A DNA stretch of 64,000 nt from Linyphia triangularis (GCA_963978545.1 OZ021725.1:90314305-90378304), one strand, 5' to 3'. Positions 49,195 to 61,790 are shown, counted from the stretch's first letter. Notes: generated by a model not told the origin, from the letters alone. Program-made: numbers and translations.

Positions 49195-49800
49195 AGGTAA
49201 TCCTTTTTAAAACCCGATTTAGCAATAAACCAAGACCATTTAGCCGATTCAAAGATGCCTCCTAATGGTTAACCTAACCACAACTCTCACACAAAGCACC
49301 AGACACCCCCGATTAGGCACTGCTCAAATAATGGTACAGACATCGGCCATAACGGCACTTAAAAGGAAATATTTCGATAAAAACCATTGTCCTTTCAAAT
49401 CACCACCACTCGAAATCGTGATAGAGGGCAAGATAAGTCCACCTTAATGTCCATTACCATCCAGTCTTAATAATTGCATTCACTCCGCAAATGGTGGTCA
49501 AATCAAAAAACGTCCTTTTCAACAACCTTAAAAATTACAATTAACCTGAATCATCGCTTTAGAAAGGATTGCAGTCCAACCGTTTGCAAAAGTTCCACCA
49601 TCACTTTTGTTCTATTTGCTTTTGCGTCATTAGCGAGGCTAGAAATCCCTCTCTGCAATAATAATTATCTGAAACACTCGATATGGGTTTAAAAGTAATG
49701 GGTCTCGCTTTAGCACCTCGAGAAGATATTAATTGACAATTACGGCATGGATCATCCTAAATTAGTTTCTCAATGGAGGGTTCAATTAGCTAAAAGGTGA
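49195..49800. promoter_or_regulatory. Long complex island, best conserved-element candidate
   Basis: About 600 bp without low-complexity tracts. Motifs include a TCF-like TTCAAAGATG (about 49248), SoxB-like CCATTGTCC (about 49384), CGTCATTAG (about 49625) and TAATTGACAATTA at 49730-49742, a perfect inverted repeat of the homeodomain site TAATTG with a 1-bp spacer. The frames 49265-49447 and 49474-49692 have no domain. An enhancer role is inference. Confidence 0.38.
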
Positions 49801-50276
49801 GAGGCACAACTGGAAAATTGATGTCGTTTTTTACGGATATTTTAATCTTTGTTTTCAAGGGAGGTTGGTTTCATAATGAGCGGTATTATTCTTCGAGACG
49901 TTTAGACACGTGCGCTTGAGATGGGTTTAATTTATATAATTGGTGTCGTTAAAGCCTCTGGTGTATAAGAGATATATAGAATTTGCAGTAGGGAATGCAT
50001 GTGATGATTTGCATTTGTAGACATAGGTAAGTGGACATTTAAGGTGGTTATATTTTATGAACAAAGCTTAGTTGTAATGGAATGAGATTGGGTTTAAAGG
50101 TATATTATTTCCAAAAGTGATTTAATTTTTAAGTTGAAGAACCTAATAATTTGACATGCATTTAAGTATATTGGATAGTCCATGCTTAACAAGTTCAGTT
50201 CATGCACTAAGCTCTTCAGTTGTGTAGTAATGAAAGTTCAAAGGCTTTGTGTTTGTGTAAATTTTGTTTCAAGGAT
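49801..50276. other. Non-coding stretch
   Basis: Nothing recognised between the island and the SINE pair. Confidence 0.5.
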
Positions 50277-50290
50277 TGTGATCTTTGTCG

Positions 50291-50471
50291 TTGGTTGGTT
50301 GTATTCAGATTATCTGGCGCCGTCAGCAACACGAGGGCTATAATGCGCCGAAACATTCGTCATTAGACAAGCCAACATACATTTACAAACACCCATGCCA
50401 ACACGGGACTCGAACCCGCAACCTCGCGGTCTAGAAGCTAGCACGCTAACCACTATACCGTTTGGTCGGCA
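50291..50471 (-). mobile_element. tRNA-derived SINE, copy 3
   Basis: Full-length copy in the same orientation as copy 1, with exact B box and A-box-like TATAGTGGTTAGCGTG on the minus strand. The 14-bp target-site duplication TGTGATCTTTGTCG lies at 50277-50290 and 50472-50485. Sequence is nearly identical to copies 1 and 5. Frames 50310-50567 and 50395-50601 are SINE sequence. Confidence 0.94.
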
Positions 50472-50520
50472 TGTGATCTTTGTCGTACTTAAATTATCGG
50501 AGGATATTAAAATATTGATG

Positions 50521-50690
50521 GTTGGTTGGTTGGTTGTATTCAGATTATCTGGCGCCGTCAGCAACACGAGGGCTATAATGCGCCGAAACTTTCGTCATTA
50601 GACAAGCCAACATACATTTACAAACACCCATGCCCACACGGGACTCGAACCCGCAACCTCGCGGTCTAGAAGCTAGCACGCTAACCACTA
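50521..50690 (-). mobile_element. tRNA-derived SINE, copy 4, 5'-truncated
   Basis: Inserted 50 bp from copy 3, with its own perfect 12-bp duplication AAAATATTGATG (50509-50520 and 50691-50702), so it is an independent event. On the minus strand it starts within box A (TAGTGGTTAGC) and lacks the first bases GCCGACCAAACGGTA. That is ordinary 5' truncation by incomplete reverse transcription. Confidence 0.94.
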
Positions 50691-50702
50691 AAAATATTGA
50701 TG

Positions 50703-53700
50703 AATAAAATAAAAATGAAAATTGATAATGTTTTAGTTCTTGGAATTTAATTCATAAATTCTTCTTCTATTAACTTGACAAACAGCCCTCTGAGAACTAA
50801 GTGAAAGACTAAGAGTAAATTAAAGTCCATGTCGATCTAGTTAGCCCACCTCAGTCTAGGCTGGCCTTAATTAAGGTTCCCAATAGTTTGAAATGGAATG
50901 TTCTGGATGTTATAGAGGCGGAATCCATTCGGCAGATATGTGCAACAAATTTAATGCGACGAATTTTAATATAATGCGATTATTTTTTTATAAATTATTA
51001 CTCAATAATTTTCGTTGAAACGTTTGATTTCAGTAAATCTTCAAGTTCATATAAAAATAATAATACTAAAAGAAAGCATATAATTGTTTACTTCGAATAA
51101 AATTTAAAATAATTTGTATTATGATTTCTTCCTTTTAATCTTTTATATAATTTAACTTTTTTTTCTTCTTTTAGATATAATTAAAATATAAAATTGATTA
51201 CATTTATTTATAGAAGCAATTCTGTAAAAAAAAAAAAAAAAGCAAGGCTATTCTTATTTCTAATGAATTTATAATACTTCATGTAGGAAAAGTATACTTA
51301 AATTTATTAAAAATTAAAACAATAGTTTTATAATTTTATTAGTGAATAGTGTAAATTATATATTAGGAATCTAAGCGTTTGTAGTTTTTTTAATCTAAGA
51401 TAATAGAATATGTGTTTTACATTAACAATTTAGATAATTTGCTTAGGTAAATCCCTTTATTTTCTTTATTTTTGTATTGCTTATTCAAAGATTTTCCAAA
51501 AATGAATTGCAAATCAAATTTAGAAAAAAATAATAATAATTCGTATTTATCGATACTACACCCTTTGAATTATACACTTTCACTGTAAATCCTCTCTATG
51601 ATGTTTCAGACACGTATGTTTTTTTTCTCACCTTCATAAAAGCAGCTGAAAAGTTGTACTTCACTAGGGCCCTCTATCGGTAGCTAGACAAAGCTCTCAA
51701 TCCAAAAAGAAAAGCAACTCCCCTACTTTCTGCTCTGCAAATCACGTTTTATTTCCATAAACTAATTGAATTTAATAGCACGTTGGATTAAAATCTGCCT
51801 GCAAACCACAAAAACACAATTCTGGAAAGTATAACTGCAAGAAATATTATCTAATCTTTAATGAGAGCTATCAGAAAATGTACGGCAAATATTTCCTCAA
51901 TGGTTATAATTGCAAATAAGAATGTTTTGCTTTTACTGATAGCAGCTGCTGAACACAATAATCTTTTTCTATATCTGAGATGGTATTTAATTAGAATCTA
52001 TTAGTTTGTAATGAGATTTATTCTCGGTTTATGTGGTACATTTCTTTCCTTATCATCCTTATCTCTTGCACACCTTATTTGCAGGCAAATTAAAATAATA
52101 CAAGCGAAAGCATGTTTGCGAGAATTTTATGAGGCCATTACATTCATAATAATGGTACGCTTGCAATTAATGTGCCAAATAATACGTCCAGAGAAAGCCA
52201 TTCCGCTAACAACGTATGATTGTTTTTAAATTAATCTAGATGGTTATTGCTGGCATCATTGAATTGCAAACTGCGCATTACACATACGTATTTAAATCTA
52301 GCATGTAGTTGTAAGAAATTAAGTGTTTTTTTTTTTCTTCTTCCCTCCAGGAGAGGCATACCTTAGCTAAGATTAGTGAATAAATTTGTGAATTATGATA
52401 TAAACTGCAAATGAAATATTAAATACACATTTTCTTTGTATATTTTTTTTATTATTGTTCTACAACATTCTATATTTATTTCATTCATTATTTCCTATTG
52501 AGTGTTATGATCCATAGTCTAAAATAGTAGTATTATATTATCTCTGGATAATAAATCTTAAAAAGGATGATAATTCAACGTGATACACATAATATAGTAA
52601 GATGTAAGTAACAATAGTCTGTTAATGTACAGCCAGCAAGAGCAAAGCTAAATTAAATATTCAGAACAAGAAAATTTTTCCAATTCCATTGATGCTTATT
52701 TTTTAACAACAGGAAAAAGGATAATGCATTGTTTATCAGCCTAACTAATAAGAAGTACTAGAACGAACTACATAGAACAGGGGTTCCATGTCATTCGCAA
52801 CACTGATAATTCATAAATACACCTAAACAGACAAAACAAATAAAAAATTATTAAATATACATAAAAAAACCCTAGTTTTCTTTTAAATTTAAAGTTTTAT
52901 TTTACAATGTGCTAGGTATTACTTGAAAACTAACTATTCAAAGATATAAAACATGTGTGACTCATAGAAATTCTGCTTAAAAAAAACTTAATTAAACGTT
53001 TGATAAGCCAGTCTCTATCCCCAGAATTAAAAAGTTAACGAAGCCAAAAGTCTAAAAGAAATATCAGGAATATATTAGGCCATGATGCGCTTTGGAACAG
53101 TTAATCATTTTAGGTTCTAAGAAATTATTTTTAACGAGTTTGCTATTCGGAAAATTGTTTTCAATAAGTTTAATATTTGACTATTGGTGAATGGACAAGT
53201 GGCGTTATCATTAGAACTAAAAACAATTTATTACATGTCATCCTACATGAAAAACATACACCTACATGCTTAAGTACTAAACACTCACTGCGTTTACTTC
53301 CAAATTTTTTGGTTGACCAAAATCAAATTTATTATGCAATGTAAGATAGATCGATAGATGCACTAAATAAGGCGAAATCTCTTAATAAGGGCATTTATGT
53401 TTGTAGCTAATACTCCGTATTAAAACCAATAATTGGCAGTAACTACATGTTATAGAGAGGTGATCTTGAGATAAAAATAATGAAGCAGTTATCAGTGCAA
53501 GATATTTAAATAAACGAAAACGTGGTTGTGATTCAGATTAATGCAAAGTTGAAGAACATTTGTTTTTCATTATGAATAAGTACAAATTAAATTCATTACC
53601 ATAGTCAAAGTATTTTTAATAAGTTTTCAAAATCTCTTAAAGAATTTTGTTTCTTGTGTCTCACTACAGGCGGCTATACAACACATCGTATGATAAGTAT

Positions 53701-53720
53701 GTAATCCCCTCAAGGTCATG
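50703..53720. other. AT-rich non-coding stretch
   Basis: About 3 kb without a recognisable gene or repeat. A runs near 51227. A slightly more complex patch at about 51590-52230 includes the frame 52011-52229, which shows no domain. Confidence 0.5.
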
Positions 53721-53734
53721 GATGGATTCTTAGG

Positions 53735-53916
53735 TTGGTTGGTTGTTTTCAGATTATCTGGCGCAGTCAGCAACACGAGGGCTATAATGCGCCGAAACAT
53801 TCGTCATTAGACAAGCCAACATACATTTACAAATACCCATGACTAACACGGGACTCGAACCCGCAACCTCGTGGTCTAGAAGCTAGCACGCTTACCACTA
53901 TACCGTTTGGTCGGCC
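53735..53916 (-). mobile_element. tRNA-derived SINE, copy 5
   Basis: Full-length copy with the 14-bp target-site duplication GATGGATTCTTAGG at 53721-53734 and 53917-53930. One change in box A (CTTACC in place of CTAACC on the plus strand) distinguishes it from copy 3. B box intact. Confidence 0.94.
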
Positions 53917-53930
53917 GATGGATTCTTAGG

Positions 53931-56288
53931 AAAACAAGCGATGTTATTTTTATTTATCATTTAATTATTATTTTTTAGTTTTATGAATGGTGTAGTTTAC
54001 ATTTAGATATGAAAACTTATATTTCGGCTTATTTCAGGTCGTCTGTAAATCATATCTCGTTAATGAATTTATGTTCATGAGCTACGTGAGGTAGCATGAA
54101 AAAGTGAACAGTTATTATTAAAATATTAACTATTCTACTTTCCCTGATCGTGAAACTTAATTCTATTGTTACATTTTAAGATGTTTTTGTTTTAAAGGAT
54201 TTAAAAAAAAAAAAAAAAAAAAAAAACTTTATGTAAAATTTATGTAACTGGCTTTAACATTGAGGCCACCTTCTTGGATTTCAAATGAATTTCTTTTAAA
54301 TTCCTTGAAATAAATATGACAGAAATTTAATGCACTTTAACAGTCAAGCTACGGCAAGTTTGGATCAAATTAATTGAGTAGTTCCAGAAATAAAAGTTCT
54401 TATGCCAGAAACCTATTTTGGAACACTTAACTTATATTTGACCACAAAAAAAGTTATCGAAAAAAAAAAAAATTAAAGTAATTTTTAGGTTACGTCTATC
54501 CGTGTTAGGCTACGGAACCCTCGATGTATAAGAAGTCAGACTTAACAGTTTCCTTCTGTTTGTTGAAAATGACTAAAATTTTAATTAAACTTAATATTGA
54601 GATGTCGACCAAAACTGAAGTGTTTTGCATAGACAACAACGATAACAAAAAAAAAAAAAAAAGAACAGAGAAAAAAAAGAAGAAAAATAATTACAAATTA
54701 AAATATATTTGTTTGAAATTAACTTCTAGTGCAGAGGTTTACAAACTTCTAAACGTTAGAATTCTTTTCCAGCTAATGTGTTGGGGCCCAATTGTAGTCC
54801 TTTTTGATTAGTTTTAGGGATATTTATGCAAGTGTTAGATTTTTAGTGGCTGATTTACAATACATAGGGAAATACAAAACTAAGTTTAAAATTATAAAAC
54901 TTTGTTTACAGGGTATTGTGATTTTCCTGTTTGCTGTGATGCTAATGAGATTTATATTACTATTAAATCGTTAATATTTATAGAAACTTAACTTTGCATC
55001 GGCATACATGGATTCATTAATAATTTAAATTTTGCGGACCGTAATATAATTTCAGAACTTCACTTTGGGAAGTTATTAAATTTTTGCTTCAAAGACCAAG
55101 ACAATAAAATTTCTTGACTCACCTAAATTTTCTTACGACTAACTCGTGGGCCGCAACCCACACTACTGGGGAAAAGAACGAATTTCCAATTTACGATTAT
55201 GGATCACTTAAAAAGGGGTAACCAAGAAGGAAAAAAAAAGTGCTAATTCTGGTCTAATGCAGAATTTTAATATTAAATTTATTTAATAGTGAAAAAAATA
55301 ACCTATAAGACAAATAATTTTTACTGAAAATCCTTTATAAGCATTACCAACGTTTATATGCAATCATAACTTATTTAAGTATTTTTGAGGTCAAATCGAG
55401 TCTTTGTAATGTTTGACCATTACGGGGAAAAAAAAAAAAAAAAAAGGAAAAAAAAAAAAAAAAACGTCATTTCCATGACATTATTAGTATTTTTTTGTTT
55501 CCCCCAAAACTTAATGGAATAATGAGTCTATGTGACAAGTTTCATATTGATTGGATGAGGAAAAGTGAGATAATTAGTTCTTCGGATATTCGCTCTTTAC
55601 AAACACACAAAATCAAATTTAATATAAAATATTTAAAAATAAAGAAAGCTATATGCCTCTACTAATTTTCAAGGATTATTCCTGTCACTTCCTGATCTAC
55701 AATTTTTAGAATTATACCTTATGTAAACCATATTTTCACAAGTTAATATAACCATGTCTCTTACAAACAGTCAAAGTCTTAAGTTTTCCCAGGAAAATAA
55801 CGCATTTCTTTCTCAACGATCAGAAAAGTAAGTATCGTAAAAGTATGGTATCTCATTTATTGCCTCAAATTATTTTTCATTCGCTTATTTTAAAAATGCC
55901 TTGATGTTATCTATTCATCCAGTCTTTATCACTCTAAAAACTCTTACCTTCCATAAATCTCAAACTACTGCATTGACTTTATAAAACTGATTAGGTGAAT
56001 GAGGTCTTATTAGGTCAATAAAATCCTAAAACAAATTTCAAATACGTAAATGGTTTTGGAATTTCAGAAATCGAAATTTTCATTCCTTTTACCATTAAAA
56101 CAACGAGAACTATGGCAACCTGTCATAATAATTTTTAGCAAAACAGTATACACATCTATATTCTATAAACTTATTTAATTAATTAAAAATTTATTTCAGT
56201 TTATAAACTTCTCCCCTAATGTAAAGGTAAACTTATTTAAAGAATATTTTTGTCTATTTGACCTTTAGCTGAAACTAGTAATTAACAA
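53931..56288. other. AT-rich stretch with probable dispersed-repeat remnants
   Basis: An A run lies at about 54208-54226 and two A runs near 55429-55464. The segments at about 54335-54530 (GTTTGGATCAAATTAATTGAGTAGTT, then CTACGGAACCCTCG) and 55510-55620 (GTGACAAGTTTCATATTGATTGGATGAGG, then ACAAACACACAAA) have the style of widespread arthropod interspersed repeats. I cannot pair them with another copy in this window, so they stay tentative. The frame 54524-54811 includes a K-rich run from an A tract. Confidence 0.4.
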
Positions 56289-56291
56289 CTA

Positions 56292-56575
56292 CAGAGTGTT
56301 TGTAAAACACTTTAAACAGAGTGTTCATAAAAAAGAAAAGGTCAACATTTAAAAGCTGTAAAAAAACACTGTTCAGAATGACTTGAAATTTGGTCTGTAT
56401 ATACTCGAAGATGGGGCAGACGATATGGCAAATAATATATATATATTTCGAGTATGTTTTATTACATACCACTTCTTCCCTTCTTCGTGTATATTCAGGT
56501 CCAATTTTAGGTCATTCTAACGTGTTACTTTTTTAGAGCTTATTGAAAGTTGAACTTTAATTAAAATTACTCAAG
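56292..56575. mobile_element. Foldback MITE-like element A
   Basis: The left arm (from CAGAGTGTTT at 56292, flanked by TA) and the right arm (to about 56575) are inverted copies. AAAGCTGTAAAAAAAC, CAGAATGACTTGAAATTTGG and TATATACTCGAAGA on the left match, on the opposite strand, GAATGACCTAAAATTGG and ATATACACGAAGA on the right. Arms of about 110 bp around a short AT-rich centre give a near-palindromic element. The terminus is typical of Tc1/mariner-like MITEs with TA target sites, by resemblance. The frame 56275-56472 (minus) lies inside the element. Confidence 0.75.
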
Positions 56576-56839
56576 GGTGATTATAATTGGAGCTCATTTT
56601 TCAAAAAGCTTGATTTCAAAAGCATGGCATTGCTCTTTATGCTAAATCATGGGTTTCAAATTGAAATGGCATGTCATAAAAAAAATAGTTTGAAATAGCT
56701 TTTTTTCCTAAGCCATACCGTTTCTTCTTTCTTCGAAATATACGCAAGTCCCATTTACGCAAGTCGTATAAGCAAGTCGCATTTCAAGACATATTTTTTT
56801 ACAGCTTTTTAAAGTTAAACTTTAATTATAAACACCCTG
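56572..56839. mobile_element. Foldback MITE-like element B, abutting A
   Basis: It starts CAAGGGTGATTATAATTGG and ends CTTTAATTATAAACACCCTG, followed by TA (56840-56841). In reverse complement the end reads CAGGGTGTTTATAATTAAAG, the same terminus as the start. The sub-terminal CAAAAAGCTTG (left) and CAGCTTTTTAAAG (right) also pair. It shares its junction with element A, so the two are tandem copies or one inserted at the edge of the other. Confidence 0.65.
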
Positions 56840-56841
56840 TA

Positions 56842-59639
56842 CTTTTATAGCTAATCTCGCAAGTATAGCATTATTTTTGTAATTTTTTTTGCTTCCAAAT
56901 TCGTTAAATCAGCTAGTTTTTTGCTTATAAATCCTATCCGTATCAATTATCTACCAACCTTTCATTGGACGGAAAAGTTCAGTTTCCCCAGAGCCCAATT
57001 TTTTCACCTAACATCTTAATTTCGCAGTCGCTTTTAATTATACCCATTTCATACCCGACTGCATCTACATTATTTTGCTTTGTAGAAATAAACAAACATT
57101 TGGATGTCACCTGAAGCGAATCTTCACTTCCATATAATTTAGTCTGGTTTCTCTTTGTTATTTCCGTCCTCTTGTTATGCTATCATTTTCCCCAGAAGCT
57201 ACAATAAAAAATCCTGACTCAACCCAATTTTGTCGCAAAGCTTCTTTATTGCCATATGTAATTTGCGTAATAATTCAAAAACTTGCCGTTTAAGCCAAGC
57301 GCCCAACCATGAATGCTGTTGACCTTATGGCAGATTGTGTCTTCATCAAGATGTTTGTTGTGCAATTTTTTTTTTCGGAAAAAAGTGGGTTTAATTGTTC
57401 TGTCAAAACTCTTTGAAATTAGAGAGATCTATTAATATCCATTAGTTATAGTTAGCTTTTGAAGTTAATTTCGGGCAAAAAAAAAAAAATAGTTCGAATA
57501 TGGTTTATAACTAAATTTTGAAGAAAAAATAATCATACATTGATATTGCAATTCTTTCTTTTCTCCACAGAACATTTTTCTGCAGCAAAAAACTATATAT
57601 TTTTTAAATTCCCCCATACATATGAAATCGTAGTATTTGTAGTAATCATAGTATAAATTAAAGAAATAAGTTGCAATTAGAAAGAACCCAATTGAGCATA
57701 CTCATTAATTTTTCATAAGGAATATTTTTTATTTGTTGAACTATTGCTGAGGGGTGAATTGACAGTTATTCGGCTTTTAGAAAGCAGGTTTATTCGAACT
57801 AAAAGTCGTGTTTTTATGATGGTTGTGAATAATTTAAGTTGACTTTTTGAGTAAAATTGGAGTATCTTAAAACGATTCTCATTGAAATTAAAATTGAGCA
57901 GTAAAATGGCAAAGTATTTGATTACCTTCAAGCAAAATAAAATCTGGCGAATAGGCGTTTAAAAATAAAAAAGCCACTAAATAAAATTACCTTTGAACTA
58001 AAAATCCTTTCAATTCCAAAAGCCATAATTCAAAACTTAATAATTGATAACTAAAGATTGAAGGGCTGGCTAAATACAGATGAATAATGTATGTGATTTT
58101 TTTATCAGTTTCCTCAATGGACGAATAGTAGTATAAGACTGGCAAACTTTTGACAGTACATATTTTTCAAATACAGAATGAGAGATGTTGTGACCTATGA
58201 AGGAGGTATTTTACACACAACAGTAAAAGCTTTAAGAATTTGTAGCCGAAAAGAAACTTATTGGTACATACCCCCTTCATCCATTCTTAGTCTTTTAATT
58301 ATGAAGGAGAAATTTTGTATTGATTTTTTTATGATACTACTCATGTATTACTATGCTTACTGATAGTAATACGTTTCTATGTAACTTGTTTATTGATACA
58401 AACAGAGGAGGACAACTGACAAACAAAAACTAGAAAACCCTAAAATATTATAATTGTTATATAAATATTTAAAACAAAATATAAGGATATTGAAAATACG
58501 TGTATAATTAAAAAAAAAAAAAAAGAGTGCGAATTATTTTTCTTAAAATAGTTTAATTTATTCAGTTGCAATATTTAGTTTCTATTTTTGAATTACGATT
58601 CTTTATTATGGTGGAATAATGATTAATTATCTTAATAATAACAAATTATAATGAAAGCTAAACTTGATCCAAAAAGAGTATATAACTCTTTTTCTCAAAT
58701 CTTCTCATTAACTTTTTCAGTAAAATTAACATTATAACAACTGAAATAATTATAATTAAATATAAATTAAAGATGAAATACCTACTTCGTTAATTAAAAT
58801 TAAATTATTTGCAGTTAACATTTAGTTGAAGTATTAAAATTAAGATAAGTTAAGTTTGCTTAAATATATAAAAAATCGTACAAATAATTTTGTCGATTTT
58901 TTAAAGTCTTCATTGTCCTTCGTTACTTTTGAAGTTATTTGTAAAGGAAGAATAAAGAAGGAAAATAAGCACAAATATCAATTACATATGTTATCCAAAT
59001 TAGTGAAATTTGTCAGCTTCTTAACTTCAATTTATTAACTACCTTACTATTAGTTTACGAGATTAAATAGCCAAATATAAAGTATATGAAACGTTAATAT
59101 TAAAACAAAGCCCTATTGTGCTTTGTAAAATAAAATCATTGAACTAATATTCTGTATTTAAACTTATCTATACAGGAATTCCCATTTACCAAATCAAATA
59201 ATATTTTACAAGGGCTAGAATTTCATGGATCAGATATGATATTTTTAATGAGTTGAAAATTATTTCTTCAAGAAACTGCATATTCCAATTCGCAGTAATT
59301 ATAGAATAGTCAAGTAAGAAGAAATTTTCCAAATTATCGCAGATTCTTCTTCATTTTAAATAACGGCCTTTGCAAAGTTCTCCAAATCAAGGAAGATTAA
59401 CGTTCTTAACAGCTTTTATAAAGATTTCACTCATTTGTTTTAGTATCATGACGGAACAAAAGGAAATTAAGAACTTTACGCCGGAAATGAAGACTCATTT
59501 TTTTCCCTAATTCCTCCTTTAAAAAATAATGGTAGTCGTGGGTGGGTGAAAAAAAAAAAAAAAAACCTCGAGAAATAAATGCATAAAAGAAAGAATGTCT
59601 TCTACTTTCGTCAAATCTGAAATTACAAGAGAAGAAGCT
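56842..59639. other. AT-rich non-coding stretch
   Basis: No gene. A more complex patch at about 56930-57350 shows no motif I can name. A runs near 57479 and 58511, and a second at 59550. Frames 57713-57931, 58178-58363 and 58856-59038 are unremarkable. Confidence 0.5.
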
Positions 59640-60330
59640 TTAGAATTTAAAACTACCGACTAACTCATCACGCTAAGTACTCCGGCAAATTTAACTCGGG
59701 CAGTTTTCCTCCGAGTAGACACGTTGTTAAGAAGCACGATTAAAATGAGAAGAGAAGATGATAAAAAAAAGTAAAAATAAAGGCGTAAGGACTAAAGAAA
59801 AACCTCGAAGACATCAGCGGGTAAAGAAAGATAAAGAAAAAAAGTTGTTAGAAGAAACAGCGCCCATTATAAAGAAAAAAGAATGTAAGGGGGGGAAAAG
59901 AAACCTTAAGAAAAAGTAAGGAATTAGACAAAAGAAACGTCGTAATCCGCGCATGCGTAACTGTCACTCCCCCCCCCCCCCCATTGTAATTACTACTGCA
60001 GATAAAAACTCATTTTCTCCGTTTTCATTCTTAATGAAACTAAAACAGCAGTAAAAAAGCACTTTGCAAGAACCTTAATAAGAATGCTCAAAAGAAGGAA
60101 AAAAACGCACCTTACACCGACCGTAAGAAACAATGCAGGCCATGGCTAGGCTTAACAAGAAAAATTGGATAAGTTAGTTTGGAAAAAATATGGAGGCAGG
60201 AGTGTTTTTTGTTTTCCTTCCTTTTTCACTCCGGCGCTAATAACATACGCATCTACTTAAAATTTCTACGCAAATTATACGTCGGGGCTAATTTTTAGGC
60301 TGTATTTGAAGAAGATGAGGCTTTTGTGGA
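59640..60330. promoter_or_regulatory. GC-richer island with NRF1-like site
   Basis: Several complex blocks separated by purine-rich tracts. GCGCATGCGT at 59949-59958 matches the NRF-1/Ewg palindromic consensus at nine of ten positions and is followed by the TALE-type core CTGTCA. A C run lies at 59971-59982. A second complex block at 60225-60310 contains CGGCGCTAATAAC. A promoter role is possible, but no exon is seen. Confidence 0.33.
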
Positions 60331-61315
60331 AGTTAGGTAACGTTTTCCATCTTACCTGAAAAAATTATCTTGACCGGAAATGTGAAAGCATGTTTTTTCC
60401 ATAATTACCGCGAGGTAATTTAAGTGGATAATCTTTACTGAAGTTACAAACAAAGACAAATTAAAGTACAGATTTGTGGACTGCAGGTAGAAAAAAGGGT
60501 CCATTTCGAAAAAAGCTATTATTATTCAGTAAAAAGAATAAGTTATTCAAAATGTGGATATTGCGAGGGAAATTATTTATTTCATATTTTAAAGTAACCG
60601 GGTACGACATAATAATACTTAATGTAATAGTTTTAACTATCTTGATTTGAAGTAATTGGCGAATAAAAATAAAGATTGCTTCTATATAAAATGGTCTCAA
60701 CTCTTGCAACGTAATTCTCAAATCGAGAGCATTGGATATTTTCTTACGCATGACCTTCTAACGAGTCTAGTGTATGGTTGGTCTTAGGTGAGACACACGT
60801 TTCCAGCATGGGAGAATACCTAGAAAATTTCCATCATGCATCCCCACAATCGACACGAGACTATCTGTCACAATAGACACCATGTCTACTCACTATAAAA
60901 ATAAAAGCTCAAAAGTGTTGAAAGAGGCTAGATCAAGAAGCTTTTTCGCATACTTAAGGAGCATTTTGTCTTTCGGACGTAAGTCGGAAATAGTAATTTG
61001 CAAAGGAAAACTCTTTCAGTTTTATTCTATATAAATAGGAAAATTCGAATTGTAGTTATTTTATTTCCACATTCTAATTATAAATATATCAATGTTAAAA
61101 TTATTACTAAACGTTTTAAAGATTTGCACTTTTTATTTGGTTTCTATTTTCTTTTTTATTACATGAGTTCACAAACTACAATTTACGATTAACCTATTTC
61201 AGTAGTTACCAGTTTCTTAATAAAAAGTACAACAAAGTTCATCCAGAAGCTTTCTTGTACACAAATTTTTTTAATATCATTCAATTTATTCGGGCTCAAA
61301 CCTTCTGATGTTAAT
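60331..61315. other. Non-coding stretch
   Basis: No supported gene. The minus-strand frame 60461-60751 (96 codons) and the frame 60998-61192 are hydrophobic and AT-driven, without motifs. Confidence 0.5.
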
Positions 61316-61320
61316 TCAGT

Positions 61321-61790
61321 ACATAAACCAAGCGCCTTCAATAAAAAAAAAATGCAGATTTCTTTCACATCATAATGTCAAATAATCTAAATTTAGCTGA
61401 CAGCTATACATCCAAACTATTCAAGAGTAGATCACTTCAAATAATACCATAAAGCTGCAGAATTTTTCACAGATATTTCAAGAAAAACTACAGTTAATAA
61501 AGCTACACACAGAAGGTTGGAATTTACATTACGATAAAAACCAATCCTTATTGCGTAAACGTACCTAAACCAAGTGCCTTCTTAAAGAAATGACTTATTC
61601 TTTCTCATCATACTGTCAAACCCCAATTTTATACATATGCATCCAAACAATTCAAGCTTGGATTACTTCAAATAATACCATTTCGTGGATATTTCAGGAG
61701 AAACTGCAGTTAATAAGACTACACTGGAATTTACATTACGATAAAAACCAATCCTTATTACGTAAACATAAAAAAAAAAAAAATTAAACG
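61321..61790. repeat. Tandem duplication, unit about 240 bp
   Basis: Copy 1 starts at about 61321 and copy 2 at about 61562. Both run ACNTAAACCAAGYGCCTTC, TTTCTYATCATA, GTCAAA, CATCCAAACNATTCAAG, ACTTCAAATAATACCAT and CTRCAGTTAATAARRCTACAC, and finish with TTTACATTACGATAAAAACC and AATCCTTATTRCGTAAAC. The frame 61590-61787 lies within copy 2 and is not supported as coding. Confidence 0.85.

Noticed and set aside
60461..60751. 96-codon minus-strand frame as a small membrane protein
   Set aside because: Hydrophobic residues are expected from AT-rich codons. No signal sequence pattern, domain or promoter context was seen.
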